From: Pseudomonas sp.
GTDB lineage: Bacteria; Pseudomonadota; Gammaproteobacteria; Pseudomonadales; Pseudomonadaceae
Direction: 5' to 3'
Length of the DNA stretch: 64,000 nt
NCBI RefSeq assembly: GCF_002796985.1
Contig: NZ_PEKX01000007.1
Coordinates: 920,284 to 984,283 of the forward strand
In this document: positions 54,469 to 63,863 of the stretch, piece by piece
Numbering within the stretch: the stretch's first letter is position 1
Layout of the letters: each line of letters opens with the position of its first letter
Notes under the pieces: generated by a model
The model's input: only the letters and a program-made list of their open reading frames with translations
Database searches by the model: none
Told to the model about the DNA's origin: nothing
Program-made: the position numbers and the translations under genes

Positions 54469-55341
54469 TCACTCTTGCAGCGCCACACTTCGAGCCTTGT
54501 GCGGCGCTAGTGGTTCCAGCAGCAGCGGATCGCCAGGCAACGGCGTCAGGCAGCGCAGGGAAGTGTTGGGGTTGCGCTGCTGGCGCATGTCGCGCGCGCC
54601 GCCGTGGACCACGGCGAAGCGGTAAACCCAGGCCACCAGGCGCGGCATGCCGGCGTCGAGCAGCAGGCGATGGAACAGTTGGTCGGCTTCGGCCTTGGTC
54701 ACCGGCGCGACGTTGAGGAACTGGTACAGCGCGTCGTGCACCAGGCTCGCATGGTGCGCCACTGGCCAGAACATCACGCGCCCCTTCTGCTGCCCATGGC
54801 GCAGGCACTGCACGTTTTCCAGGTGCTCCCACCAGTCCGGCGTGCCGAGGGTGGCGATCCAGAAGAACGGCACTTTCGGCGAGCAGCCGTCCCAGGCGTA
54901 GGTGCGGGCGCAGCCGAAGTCGTAGCTCACCGTGCCGGCGGTGAGGTCCACCTGGGCAGGGCCGGGATTGATGATGATGCGTCCGTCATGCACCACCAGC
55001 CACTCGCTATAGAAGAAACGGCCCTCGAACAGTACGTCCTCGCAGACCAACGGGAAGTCGATGTAGTTGATCCACGGGCCAGTGCGGTCGCGGCTGCAGA
55101 AGCCCCAGTCGCGCACCGAGCGCTCTCGCGCGGCTTCGACACGGCGCAGACGCTCGTCCCGGCCGACGATGCGCGGCAGCAGCACGCCGAGGTAGACCGG
55201 GACTGCACCCAGCAGCAGCGGCCGTACGGCTTCATCGAGGAACAGCCAGGCCGGCACGAGCAGTGCCACGCCCAGCAGGGTGACCAGCAGGTTGTCCAGG
55301 TGGCGCAAAAGCGGGCGGTGTAGAGGCGGGTGGCGTTGCAT
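54469..55341 (-). CDS. DUF1353 domain membrane protein
   Basis: The 290-residue protein has two hydrophobic spans near residues 17-52 and then a DUF1353 domain with WPVAHHASLVHDALYQFL near residue 200, whose histidines resemble a metal site. The ATG at 55341 is preferred; the frame continues upstream for 34 more codons. It lies 61 bp upstream of moxR on the same strand, so it could lead the Bat transcript. Function is unknown. Confidence 0.8.
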   Translation of the reverse strand: MQRHPPLHRPLLRHLDNLLVTLLGVALLVPAWLFLDEAVRPLLLGAVPVYLGVLLPRIVGRDERLRRVEAARERSVRDWGFCSRDRTGPWINYIDFPLVCEDVLFEGRFFYSEWLVVHDGRIIINPGPAQVDLTAGTVSYDFGCARTYAWDGCSPKVPFFWIATLGTPDWWEHLENVQCLRHGQQKGRVMFWPVAHHASLVHDALYQFLNVAPVTKAEADQLFHRLLLDAGMPRLVAWVYRFAVVHGGARDMRQQRNPNTSLRCLTPLPGDPLLLEPLAPHKARSVALQE

Positions 55342-55649
55342 GGCGTCCGTTCCAGGGCAGGAATCAGCATGATAGCGCTTTGATATTTCCTGCGGCAGAT
55401 GCGGAACGATCGTACTGTAATCCCGGTTGTTTCTCGTAGACACGAAGCCTGCATGCGGTTGAACGAATATGTCGCAGCCCCGGAAGCCAGCGCCGGGCGA
55501 CTCCCGATAAGCTCGGTGGGATTGGTGACCGCCCGGTCGGGGTTGTCAATCGAGGGCCACACTGCCCGGCTATATCTGTGGCCCACCTGATGTACGGCGA
55601 GAAGCGTTCTACGCTCAATCCAACAAAACGAGCCCAGCGGAGTACCAAC
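55342..55649. other. 308-nt divergent region between the DUF1353 gene and gdhB
   Basis: No gene is seen. GGGCCACA (55554-55561) and TGTGGCCC (55577-55584) form an 8-bp stem with a 15-nt loop in the gdhB leader. TATATC (55571-55576) is a possible -10 without a well-spaced -35. Confidence 0.3.
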
Positions 55650-58600
55650 ATGGCGTTCTTCACCGCAGCCAGCAAAGCCGACTTCCAGCAACAACTGAAA
55701 GCGGCCCTGGCACAGCACGTCGACGACAAGGGTCTGCCACAAGTGACCCTGTTCGCCGAGCAGTTCTTCGGCTTCATCTCCCTCGACGAATTGACCCAGC
55801 GCAGGCTGACCGACCTGGTCGGCTGCACGCTGTCTTCCTGGCGCCTGTTGGAACGCTTCGACCCCGCCCAGCCCATCGTTGCGGTGTACAACCCCGATTA
55901 CGAAAAGCACGGCTGGCAGTCCACCCATACCGCGGTGCAGGTGCTGCATCCGGACCAGCCGTTCCTGGTCGACTCGGTGCGCATGGAGCTGAACCGCCGC
56001 GGTTACAGCATCCATACCCTGCAGACCAACGTGCTGAGCGTGCGCCGCAGCGCCAAGGGCGAGCTGCTGGAAATCCTGCCCAAGGGCAACCACGGCAAGG
56101 ACGTGCATCAGGAGTCGCTGATGTACCTGGAGATCGATCGCGCCTCGCACATCGGCGAGCTGCGCACACTGGAGAAGAGCCTGCTGGAAGTGCTGGGCGA
56201 GGTTCGCCTGGCGGTGGCCGACTTCCCGGCCATGCGCGCCAAGGCCGAAGACTTGCTGGGCTGGCTGGGCAAGTCAAAATCCAAGGTCCGTGCGGAAGAC
56301 ACCGCCGAGGTGCGTGCCTTCCTCGAATGGCTGCTGGACAACCATTTTACCTTCCTCGGCTATGAGGAATTCACCGTCGTCGACGAGACCGATGGCGGGC
56401 GCATGATCTACGACGAGAAGTCCTTCCTCGGTGTGACCAAGCTGCTGCGTACCGGCCTCAGCCAGCAGGAGCTGCATATCGAAGACTACGCGGTGGCCTA
56501 CCTGCGCGAGCCTCTGCTGCTGTCTTTCGCCAAGGCCTCGCACCCCAGTCGCGTGCATCGCCCGGCCTACCCGGATTACGTGTCGATCCGCGAGATCGAT
56601 GCCAAGGGCAAGGTGCTGCGCGAGTTCCGCTTCATGGGCCTGTTCACCTCCTCGGTCTACAACGACAGCGTGACCCAGATCCCGTCGATCCGCGGCAAGG
56701 TGCTGGAAGTGGAGAGCCGCTCCGGTTTCGACGCCAATGCCCACCTGGGCAAGGAACTGGCCCAGATACTGGAAGTGCTGCCGCGTGACGACCTGTTCCA
56801 GACCTCGGTGGACGAGCTGTTCAGCACGGCCATGTCCATCGTGCAGATCCAGGAGCGCAACAAGATCCGCCTGTTCCTGCGCAAGGACCCTTACGGCCGC
56901 TTCGCCTACTGCCTGGCGTACGTGCCGCGCGACATCTATTCCACCGAGACTCGCATCAAGATCGAGCAGGTCCTGCGTGATCGCCTGAAGGCCAGCGACT
57001 GCGAGTTCTGGACCTTCTTCTCCGAATCCACCCTGGCGCGCGTGCAGTTCATCCTGCGCGTCGATCCGAAGAATCGTATCGACGTCGACGCCGTCCAGTT
57101 GGAACAGGAAGCCATCCAGGCCTGCCGCTCCTGGCAGGACGACTACGCCGCGCTGGTGCTGGAGAACTTCGGCGAAGGACAGGGCAACAACCTGCTGGAA
57201 GACTTCCCCAAAGGCTTCCCGGCCGGCTACCGCGAGCGCTTCGCCCCGCACTTCGCGGTGGTGGATTTGCAGCACCTGTCGAGCCTCTCCGACAGCCGTC
57301 CGCTGGTGATGAGCTTCTACCAGCCGCTGGCCCAGGGCGAGCAGCAGCTGCACTGCAAGCTGTACCACGCCGACACGCCGCTGGCGCTGTCGGACGTCCT
57401 GCCGATCCTGGAGAACCTCGGCCTGCGCGTGCTCGGCGAGTTCCCCTATCGCCTGCGCCACACCAACGGCCGCGAATACTGGATCCACGACTTCGCCTTC
57501 ACCTACGCCGAAGGCCTGGACGTCAACATCCAGGAACTCAATGAGACCCTGCAGGACGCCTTCGTCCATATCGTCAACGGCGATGCCGAGAACGACGCCT
57601 TCAACCGCCTGGTGCTGACCGCCGGCCTGCCGTGGCGTGACGTGGCGCTGCTGCGTGCCTACGCTCGCTACCTCAAGCAGATCCGCCTGGGCTTCGACCT
57701 TGGCTATATCGCCAGTGCGCTGAATGCCCATGTGGACATCGCCCGCGAACTGGTGCGCCTGTTCAAGACCCGCTTCTACCTGGCCCGCAAGCTCACCGCC
57801 GAAGACCTGGAAGACAAGCAGCAAAAGCTGGAGCAGGCCATCCTTACGGCGCTGGACGAGGTCCAGGTGCTCAACGAAGACCGCATCCTGCGGCGCTACC
57901 TCGACCTGATCAAGGCGACCCTGCGCACCAACTTCTACCAGCCGGATGCGACCGGGCAGAACAAGAGCTACTTCAGCTTCAAGTTCAATCCCAAGGCCAT
58001 TCCGGAAATCCCGCGTCCGACGCCGAAGTTCGAGATATTCGTCTACTGCCCGCGCGTGGAAGGCGTGCACCTGCGCTTCGGCGCCGTGGCCCGTGGCGGC
58101 CTGCGCTGGTCCGACCGCGAGGAAGACTACCGTACTGAAGTGCTGGGCCTGGTGAAGGCGCAGCAGGTGAAGAACGCGGTGATCGTGCCCACCGGCGCCA
58201 AGGGCGGCTTCATCCCGCGTCGCCTGCCGATGGGCGGTAGCCGTGACGAGATCCAGGCCGAGGCCATCGCCTGCTACCGCCTCTTCATTTCCGGCCTGCT
58301 GGACATCACCGACAACCTCAAGGAGGGCCAGGTCGTGCCGCCGACCAACGTGGTGCGCCACGATCCGGACGACCCCTACCTGGTGGTGGCGGCCGACAAG
58401 GGCACCGCGACCTTCTCCGACATCGCCAACAGCCTCTCCGCTGACTACAACTTCTGGCTGGGCGACGCCTTCGCCTCCGGCGGCTCGGCCGGCTATGACC
58501 ACAAAGGCATGGGCATCACCGCCCGTGGCGGCTGGGTCTCGGTGCAGCGCCATTTCCGCGAGCGCGGCATCGACGTGCAGAAGGACAGTGTCAGCGTCAT

Positions 58601-60512
58601 TGGCATCGGCGACATGGCGGGCGACGTGTTCGGCAACGGCCTGCTGATGTCGGACAAGCTGCAGATGGTCGCGGCCTTCAACCATATGCATATCGTCCTT
58701 GACCCCAATCCGGACCCGGCCGCGAGCTTCGCCGAGCGCCAGCGGCTATTCAACCTGCCGCGCTCCAGCTGGGCCGACTACGACGCTTCGCTGATTTCTG
58801 CCGGTGGCGGCATCTTCCTGCGTAGCGCCAAGAGCATCACCCTGACGCCGGAAGTGCGTGCGCGCTTCGACATCGACGCCGAGCGCCTGACCCCGACCGA
58901 GCTGATCCATGCGCTGCTCAAGGCGCCGGTGGATCTACTGTGGAACGGCGGTATCGGCACCTACGTGAAGTCCAGCAAGGAAACCCATGCCGACGTCGGC
59001 GACAAGGCCAACGATGGCCTGCGCGTGGACGGCCGCGACCTGCGGGTGAAAGTGGTGGGTGAGGGCGGCAACCTCGGCATGACGCAGCTGGCGCGGGTCG
59101 AGTTCGGCCTCAACGGCGGCGCGTGCAACACCGACTTCATCGACAACGCCGGTGGGGTGGATTGCTCCGACCATGAAGTGAACATCAAGATCCTGCTCAA
59201 TGAAGTGGTGACCGCTGGCGACATGACCGGCAAGCAGCGCAACAAGCTGCTGGCGGAAATGACCGACCAAGTATCCGAGCTGGTACTGGGCAACAACTAC
59301 AAGCAGACCCAGGCGCTGTCCCTGGCCGAGCGCCGCGCCCGCGAGCGCATTGCCGAGTACAAGCGACTGATGACCGACCTGGAAGGTCGCGGCAAGCTGG
59401 ACCGCGCACTGGAATTCCTGCCCACCGACGATGTGCTGGCCGAGCGTATCGCCGCTGGCCAGGGGTTGACCCGCGCCGAACTGTCTGTGCTGATTTCCTA
59501 CAGCAAGATCGATCTGAAGGAGCAACTGCTGCGCTCGCTGGTGCCGGACGACGATTACCTGACCCGAGACATGGAGACAGCCTTCCCGCAGACCCTGGTC
59601 GACACCTTCGGCCCGGCCATGCGCAAGCACCGCCTGAAGCGCGAGATTGTCAGCACGCAGATCGCCAACGACCTGATCAACCACATGGGCATCACCTTCG
59701 TGCAGCGCCTGAAGGAGTCCACCGGCATGACGCCGGCGAACGTGGCGGGCGCCTATGTGATCGTGCGTGATGTCTTCCATCTGCCGCACTGGTTCCGTCA
59801 GATCGAATCGCTGGATTACCAGGTGCCGGCGGAAGTGCAGCTGACCCTGATGGATGAACTGATGCGCCTGGGTCGCCGCGCGACCCGCTGGTTCCTGCGC
59901 AGTCGTCGCAACGAGCAGGATGCTGCCCGCGACGTGGCGCACTTCGGACCGCGCATCGCTGCCTTGGGCCTGAAACTCAACGAGCTGCTCGAAGGCCCGA
60001 CCCGCGAGCTGTGGCAGGCGCGTTACCAGGCCTATGTCGATGCCGGTGTACCGGAGTTGCTGGCGCGCATGGTTGCCGGCACCAGCCACCTCTACACCCT
60101 GCTGCCGATAGTCGAGGCGGCGGACGTCACTGGCCGCGACCCGGCCGATGTGGCGCGTGCCTACTTCGCCCTGGGCAGCGAGCTGGAACTGACCTGGTAT
60201 TTGCAGCAGATCAGCTCCCTGCCGGTGGAGAACAACTGGCAGGCGCTGGCTCGCGAAGCCTTCCGCGACGACCTGGACTGGCAGCAGCGGGCAATTACCG
60301 TCTCCGTGCTGCAGATGCAGGATGGCCCGGCGGAGATCGACGCACGGGTAGCGCTGTGGCTGGCGCAGCATGCTCCGATCGTCGCCCGCTGGCGCGCCAT
60401 GCTCACTGAATTGCGTGCTTCCACCAGCACCGACTACGCGATGTATGCCGTGGCCAACCGCGAACTGCTCGACCTGGCGCAGAGCAACCAGCAGGGCGTG
60501 TGTCCTTCCTGA
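55650..60512 (+). CDS. gdhB: Large NAD-specific glutamate dehydrogenase
   Basis: The 1620-residue enzyme deaminates glutamate to 2-oxoglutarate with NAD and belongs to the very large class of bacterial GDHs; P. aeruginosa GdhB is also 1620 residues. A long regulatory N-terminal part with ACT-like segments precedes the catalytic core, where K851 lies in PTGAKGGFIPRR. The dinucleotide-binding region (VIGIGDMAGDVFGNG) follows, then a C-terminal helical domain. The ATG at 55650 is set by length and a GGAG. In P. aeruginosa it is induced by arginine; no operator is obvious here. Confidence 0.97.
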   Translation: MAFFTAASKADFQQQLKAALAQHVDDKGLPQVTLFAEQFFGFISLDELTQRRLTDLVGCTLSSWRLLERFDPAQPIVAVYNPDYEKHGWQSTHTAVQVLHPDQPFLVDSVRMELNRRGYSIHTLQTNVLSVRRSAKGELLEILPKGNHGKDVHQESLMYLEIDRASHIGELRTLEKSLLEVLGEVRLAVADFPAMRAKAEDLLGWLGKSKSKVRAEDTAEVRAFLEWLLDNHFTFLGYEEFTVVDETDGGRMIYDEKSFLGVTKLLRTGLSQQELHIEDYAVAYLREPLLLSFAKASHPSRVHRPAYPDYVSIREIDAKGKVLREFRFMGLFTSSVYNDSVTQIPSIRGKVLEVESRSGFDANAHLGKELAQILEVLPRDDLFQTSVDELFSTAMSIVQIQERNKIRLFLRKDPYGRFAYCLAYVPRDIYSTETRIKIEQVLRDRLKASDCEFWTFFSESTLARVQFILRVDPKNRIDVDAVQLEQEAIQACRSWQDDYAALVLENFGEGQGNNLLEDFPKGFPAGYRERFAPHFAVVDLQHLSSLSDSRPLVMSFYQPLAQGEQQLHCKLYHADTPLALSDVLPILENLGLRVLGEFPYRLRHTNGREYWIHDFAFTYAEGLDVNIQELNETLQDAFVHIVNGDAENDAFNRLVLTAGLPWRDVALLRAYARYLKQIRLGFDLGYIASALNAHVDIARELVRLFKTRFYLARKLTAEDLEDKQQKLEQAILTALDEVQVLNEDRILRRYLDLIKATLRTNFYQPDATGQNKSYFSFKFNPKAIPEIPRPTPKFEIFVYCPRVEGVHLRFGAVARGGLRWSDREEDYRTEVLGLVKAQQVKNAVIVPTGAKGGFIPRRLPMGGSRDEIQAEAIACYRLFISGLLDITDNLKEGQVVPPTNVVRHDPDDPYLVVAADKGTATFSDIANSLSADYNFWLGDAFASGGSAGYDHKGMGITARGGWVSVQRHFRERGIDVQKDSVSVIGIGDMAGDVFGNGLLMSDKLQMVAAFNHMHIVLDPNPDPAASFAERQRLFNLPRSSWADYDASLISAGGGIFLRSAKSITLTPEVRARFDIDAERLTPTELIHALLKAPVDLLWNGGIGTYVKSSKETHADVGDKANDGLRVDGRDLRVKVVGEGGNLGMTQLARVEFGLNGGACNTDFIDNAGGVDCSDHEVNIKILLNEVVTAGDMTGKQRNKLLAEMTDQVSELVLGNNYKQTQALSLAERRARERIAEYKRLMTDLEGRGKLDRALEFLPTDDVLAERIAAGQGLTRAELSVLISYSKIDLKEQLLRSLVPDDDYLTRDMETAFPQTLVDTFGPAMRKHRLKREIVSTQIANDLINHMGITFVQRLKESTGMTPANVAGAYVIVRDVFHLPHWFRQIESLDYQVPAEVQLTLMDELMRLGRRATRWFLRSRRNEQDAARDVAHFGPRIAALGLKLNELLEGPTRELWQARYQAYVDAGVPELLARMVAGTSHLYTLLPIVEAADVTGRDPADVARAYFALGSELELTWYLQQISSLPVENNWQALAREAFRDDLDWQQRAITVSVLQMQDGPAEIDARVALWLAQHAPIVARWRAMLTELRASTSTDYAMYAVANRELLDLAQSNQQGVCPS

Positions 60513-60543
60513 TGCTCTGATTCGCTTGACCCTTTGATGCTCC

Positions 60544-60570
60544 AGCCCCGCCTAGTGCGGGGCTTTTTTT
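60544..60570 (+). terminator. Rho-independent terminator after gdhB
   Basis: AGCCCCGC and GCGGGGCT pair around CTAGT and are followed by seven T residues. Confidence 0.92.
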
Positions 60571-60643
60571 CGGGTGCGGATTACCGGGACTTGCAGGCGT
60601 GCGCGGTGCCTCTTCTGCAGGGGCGAGGAGGACGCCATCGTTA

Positions 60644-60710
60644 TTGCTCGCGAACGCCGGCCAATGCTTGGCGTCAGGCAAAAGCGTTCGCGAGCAAGCT
60701 CGCTCCTACA
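60644..60710. repeat. REP pair, one arm partly degraded
   Basis: The right arm (60687-60710) matches the 22921 element. The left arm keeps only TTGCTCGCGAACGC (60644-60657). Confidence 0.65.
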
Positions 60711-60749
60711 CGGAGGGGGATAGCGCAAACCAGGGCCAGGGCGGCGTGC

Positions 60750-61397
60750 TCACACCTGCAACTCGCGCTCGAACTCGTCCGCTCCCTGGGTGCTGACTGC
60801 CAAGCGCAGCAGCCGGTACTGCCATTTCTGGTGCGCACGCCACATCAGCCCGCCGGCTTCGCCTTGTTCGATGCAGCCCTGCTTGACCACATCCCAGGTG
60901 CGGTACAGGTAGCGCAGCAACTCGGTCAACTCTTTCTCCGGCCACTGGCAACCATGCTTTCTCAGCAATACCCGCATATTGTCGAGCTGGAAGGCCTCAT
61001 GCTGCACCTCCAGGTCATACAACTCCGGGATCACATCCATGGCCTGCCACAGTGCACCGTAACCGGAGTACTCCTGCTCGATCTCGTCGATCATTTCACC
61101 CAGCGCGTCCCAGGTTTCGATCAGGCCCAACTCCCCCTCGAAAATTTCCTTTTCCCGGCGGCGAATGGCATCCAGCCATTGCTGCCCCAGGCGATACACG
61201 ATCGCCTCCTTGTTCGGGAAAAAGCGGTAGAGCGAACTGATGTCGACGCCGGATCGCTCGGCAATGGCATTGGTATTCAGCGGGGTCATGCCGCCTTCCT
61301 TGAGTAGCTCCAGCGTCGCCTGCTCGATCTTCCGGATGATCTCCAGGGTGCGCTGCTGGCGCGGTTCGCGACGCATCTTCAAGTCTTGCGGAATCAT
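60750..61397 (-). CDS. TetR-family repressor
   Basis: The 215-residue protein has an N-terminal TetR DNA-binding domain (TNAIAERSGVDISSLYRFFPNKEAIVYRLG near residues 40-70) and an all-helical ligand domain. It is divergent from an amidohydrolase lipoprotein gene, and a perfect 30-bp palindrome between them is its likely operator. The start is uncertain: ATG 61397 follows GAGG, a GTG at 61436 would add 13 residues, and ATG 61376 would remove 7. A TTGACT (61459..61454) could be its -35. The ligand is unknown. Confidence 0.9.
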   Translation of the reverse strand: MIPQDLKMRREPRQQRTLEIIRKIEQATLELLKEGGMTPLNTNAIAERSGVDISSLYRFFPNKEAIVYRLGQQWLDAIRRREKEIFEGELGLIETWDALGEMIDEIEQEYSGYGALWQAMDVIPELYDLEVQHEAFQLDNMRVLLRKHGCQWPEKELTELLRYLYRTWDVVKQGCIEQGEAGGLMWRAHQKWQYRLLRLAVSTQGADEFERELQV

Positions 61398-61468
61398 CCA
61401 GTGCCCAGCCTCATCGTTCAGTGCTGCACATTTCACATTGACCCGCCAGACAGAGTCAAACCGGGCAA

Positions 61469-61498
61469 TTGACGCCCAGGAGCATCGCTGGTACTAAT
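61469..61498 (+). promoter_or_regulatory. Promoter of the amidohydrolase lipoprotein gene
   Basis: TTGACG (61469-61474) and ACTAAT (61493-61498) are 18 bp apart. The -10 touches the 30-bp palindrome, so repressor binding would block transcription. Confidence 0.5.
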
Positions 61499-61526
61499 TA
61501 AATTACAGTAATTACTGTAATTTAAT
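61497..61526. promoter_or_regulatory. Perfect 30-bp palindrome, candidate TetR operator
   Basis: The half-site ATTAAATTACAGTAA (61497-61511) is followed directly by its exact complement to 61526. It covers the likely transcription start and ends 10 nt before the ATG. It is strikingly AT-rich in this genome. It lacks the GC stem of a terminator. Confidence 0.75.
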
Positions 61527-61536
61527 CGGAGAATCT

Positions 61537-63477
61537 ATGCGGCTCAAACCAAAACAACACCTGACGCTATCCTCCCTCGTTCTGCTCTCCGGGCTTGCCG
61601 GATGCAGCCAGACGCCAGCGCCGGGCACCGATAACAGCGACAACACGGTGTACGTGAACGGCCAGTTCTATACCCAGGATGCCCAGCGCCGGAAGGTCGA
61701 AGCCATCGCCGTGTCGAACGACAAGTTCGTCTATGCCGGTAACCGGGAAGGCGCGGAGAGCTACATCGATCAGGGTTACCGTGTGGTCGACCTGGGCGGC
61801 AAGATGGTTCTGCCTGGCCTGCACGACAACCACATTCATGTCATGGGCGTCGTCCCGCTGGATGTCTGCGATCTGGCAGGCCAGAGCGTCAACCTCGATC
61901 AACTGGCGAGCAAGGTGAAGGAGTGCCTGCCGCGCTACGCCAGCGAGCCCGGTTCCTGGCTGAAGATCGAGCAGTGGGTTCCCTATGAGAACAACGAACC
62001 CACCGACAACTACAAGACCATCCGCCAGGCCCTGGATGCGGTGGCTGATGGCCACCCGATCGTCCTTTCCGGTGTGGACGGTCACGCCAGCGCCTACAAC
62101 TCGAAAGCCCTGAGCATGGCGCAGGACGATAGTGGCAAGGTCGTTGGCTTCAATGCCAAAACGCTGGGCAAGGGCGGCGTGTTCGCCGAGCTTGCTCCCT
62201 ACGTCAGCCTGGACAGCGGGGTCGTCCGCGATGCGGCCAAGGAAAAGATTCCGGTCGGCAGCTTCGACATGTTTGCCCAGGAAGTAGGTGATCCCCGCGG
62301 CGAAGCCATTTACGGCGCGATCCTGCCGAAGGTTGCGCAGGTCATGGCGCAAAGTGGTATCACCAGCATTCAGGATGCCTGCACCAATGACTTCATCCGC
62401 GAACAATTGGTGAAGATGCAACAGCAGAACCTGCTGAATATGCACGTCACCGCCGCCACCTGCTTCATCTCCGATGACTACAAGGGCAAGGTGGATATCG
62501 CCGGGCATTTGAAGAAGGCTCGGGAGGTACGCGCGGAGTTCGCCGGCAATCCGCTGATCAAGGCGGACGCGGTGAAAATCTTCGCCGACGGCGTGCTCGA
62601 AGGCGATCCCTTCAGCAAGCCGCCGTTCTCACCCAACGCCGGCATGCTGCACCCTTACCGGACACCCCACCTCAAGCAGGATGAGGAGACCGGTACTGTC
62701 ACTGTCACCCGCGACAGTGAGGAGACGAAAAACAACGGAATCGTCAATTACAAGGCGGAGGACTTCAAGAATTACGCCACTGCCCTGGATGCCGATGGTT
62801 TCAGCATCCATGTGCACAGCGTCGGTGATCGTGCTACCCGCGTGACCATTGATGCGCTGGAAGCGGCTCGCCAGCGTAATGGCGATCGGCATATCCCGCA
62901 CACCATTGCCCACCTGCAAATGGTCCACCCGGATGACCAGAAGCGCCTTGGCGAGCTGGGGACCTTCCTCACCTACACCTACGCCTGGATCAACGAGCAG
63001 CCCGAGTACGATGTCCTGATTACCCCCTTCCTCGAGCCGAGCAAGAAGGGCCAGGACATCAACGACCTGCTCTACAACCCGAAGAACTACACCTGGGGAG
63101 CTGTCTACCCGGTGGGCAATACGGCGAAAGCCGGCGCCGTGCTGGTGGCGGGTAGCGATGCGCCGGTCGATACGCGCGACCCACGGCCGTTCGTGAACAT
63201 CGCGGCCGGCATCACTCGCGCCATCCCCGGCAAGCCGGCCTACAACCCCGGGCAGAGTGCAACACTGGAGCAGATGCTGGACGCCTACACCATCAACGGA
63301 GCCCGCGCCGTTCGCCAGGAAAAACTCCTGGGTTCGATCGAGCCGGGCAAGTCCGCCGACTTCGTCGTCCTGGACCGAAACCTGTTCGATCTGGTCCAGC
63401 AGGGCACGCCTGAGAAGATTGCCGACACCCAGGTCATGCAGACGGTGTTCCGTGGCAAGACTGTCTATAGCCAATAG
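61537..63477 (+). CDS. Amidohydrolase lipoprotein (YtcJ-like)
   Basis: The 646-residue protein has a lipoprotein signal with lipobox LAGC (C23), so it is exported and acylated. The rest is a metal-dependent amidohydrolase of the YtcJ-like group: GLHDNHIHV supplies the first metal histidines, KIFADGVLEG and HVHSVGDRA others, and VAGSDAPVDTRDP a catalytic Asp. A lipid anchor is unusual for this mostly cytoplasmic family. GGAG precedes the ATG. It appears to be the single target of the divergent TetR gene. The substrate is unknown; amide or carbamate hydrolysis is likely. Confidence 0.9.
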   Translation: MRLKPKQHLTLSSLVLLSGLAGCSQTPAPGTDNSDNTVYVNGQFYTQDAQRRKVEAIAVSNDKFVYAGNREGAESYIDQGYRVVDLGGKMVLPGLHDNHIHVMGVVPLDVCDLAGQSVNLDQLASKVKECLPRYASEPGSWLKIEQWVPYENNEPTDNYKTIRQALDAVADGHPIVLSGVDGHASAYNSKALSMAQDDSGKVVGFNAKTLGKGGVFAELAPYVSLDSGVVRDAAKEKIPVGSFDMFAQEVGDPRGEAIYGAILPKVAQVMAQSGITSIQDACTNDFIREQLVKMQQQNLLNMHVTAATCFISDDYKGKVDIAGHLKKAREVRAEFAGNPLIKADAVKIFADGVLEGDPFSKPPFSPNAGMLHPYRTPHLKQDEETGTVTVTRDSEETKNNGIVNYKAEDFKNYATALDADGFSIHVHSVGDRATRVTIDALEAARQRNGDRHIPHTIAHLQMVHPDDQKRLGELGTFLTYTYAWINEQPEYDVLITPFLEPSKKGQDINDLLYNPKNYTWGAVYPVGNTAKAGAVLVAGSDAPVDTRDPRPFVNIAAGITRAIPGKPAYNPGQSATLEQMLDAYTINGARAVRQEKLLGSIEPGKSADFVVLDRNLFDLVQQGTPEKIADTQVMQTVFRGKTVYSQ

Positions 63478-63564
63478 ACCGGCAAATTCAGAGGTGTGAA
63501 TGAGCCACTAGCGGTTGACCTCAGCGGGTGAAGTTTTCCTGGCGTGTCGTCAGCCGCAAAAAAC

Positions 63565-63597
63565 AAAATCCGATGCCTGAACCGGCATCGGATTTTT
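63565..63597. terminator. Terminator between convergent lipoprotein genes
   Basis: AAATCCGATGCC pairs with GGCATCGGATTT around TGAACC. A-run and T-run flanks suggest it serves both converging genes. Confidence 0.9.
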
Positions 63598-63647
63598 AAT
63601 GCGCAGGGCTAGCACATCTGAGCAGGCAGATGTCCGCCGCAGTCTGC

Positions 63648-63863
63648 TCAGCTCCCGCTCCGACCTTCCGCGCGTGGCTCGGTCAGCGCCCGTCGGTACT
63701 TGGCGTACAGCTCATCGGACAGGTTGCTGGCGCCCAGCATCTTCAGCGCGAAGGACTTCACTTGCTCATCGCTGTAGGGCTCCTGCTGCGGCGTCGGTTG
63801 GCTGCTACAGCCTACCAGCCACAAGGGCACGATCAGGGAGAGAAGGGCGAGGGCACGGTTCAT
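63648..63863 (-). CDS. Small lipoprotein, function unknown
   Basis: The 71-residue product has a lipoprotein signal with lipobox LVGC (C19), then a short Gln/Pro linker and a helical tail (SDEQVKSFALKMLGA). A GTG three codons upstream is an alternative start. It converges with the amidohydrolase gene across a shared terminator. No family is recognised. In 63864-64000, upstream of it, I see only a small CAATA-N5-TATTG dyad (63940-63954). Confidence 0.75.
   Translation of the reverse strand: MNRALALLSLIVPLWLVGCSSQPTPQQEPYSDEQVKSFALKMLGASNLSDELYAKYRRALTEPRAEGRSGS

Noticed and set aside
56274..58691. 805-codon open frame antisense to gdhB
   Set aside because: gdhB is full length and conserved. 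The antisense frame has no start context or family marks.
61497..61526. 30-bp palindrome read as a terminator
   Set aside because: It is AT-only in the outer stem, overlaps a -10, and lies just before a start codon, so an operator is more likely.
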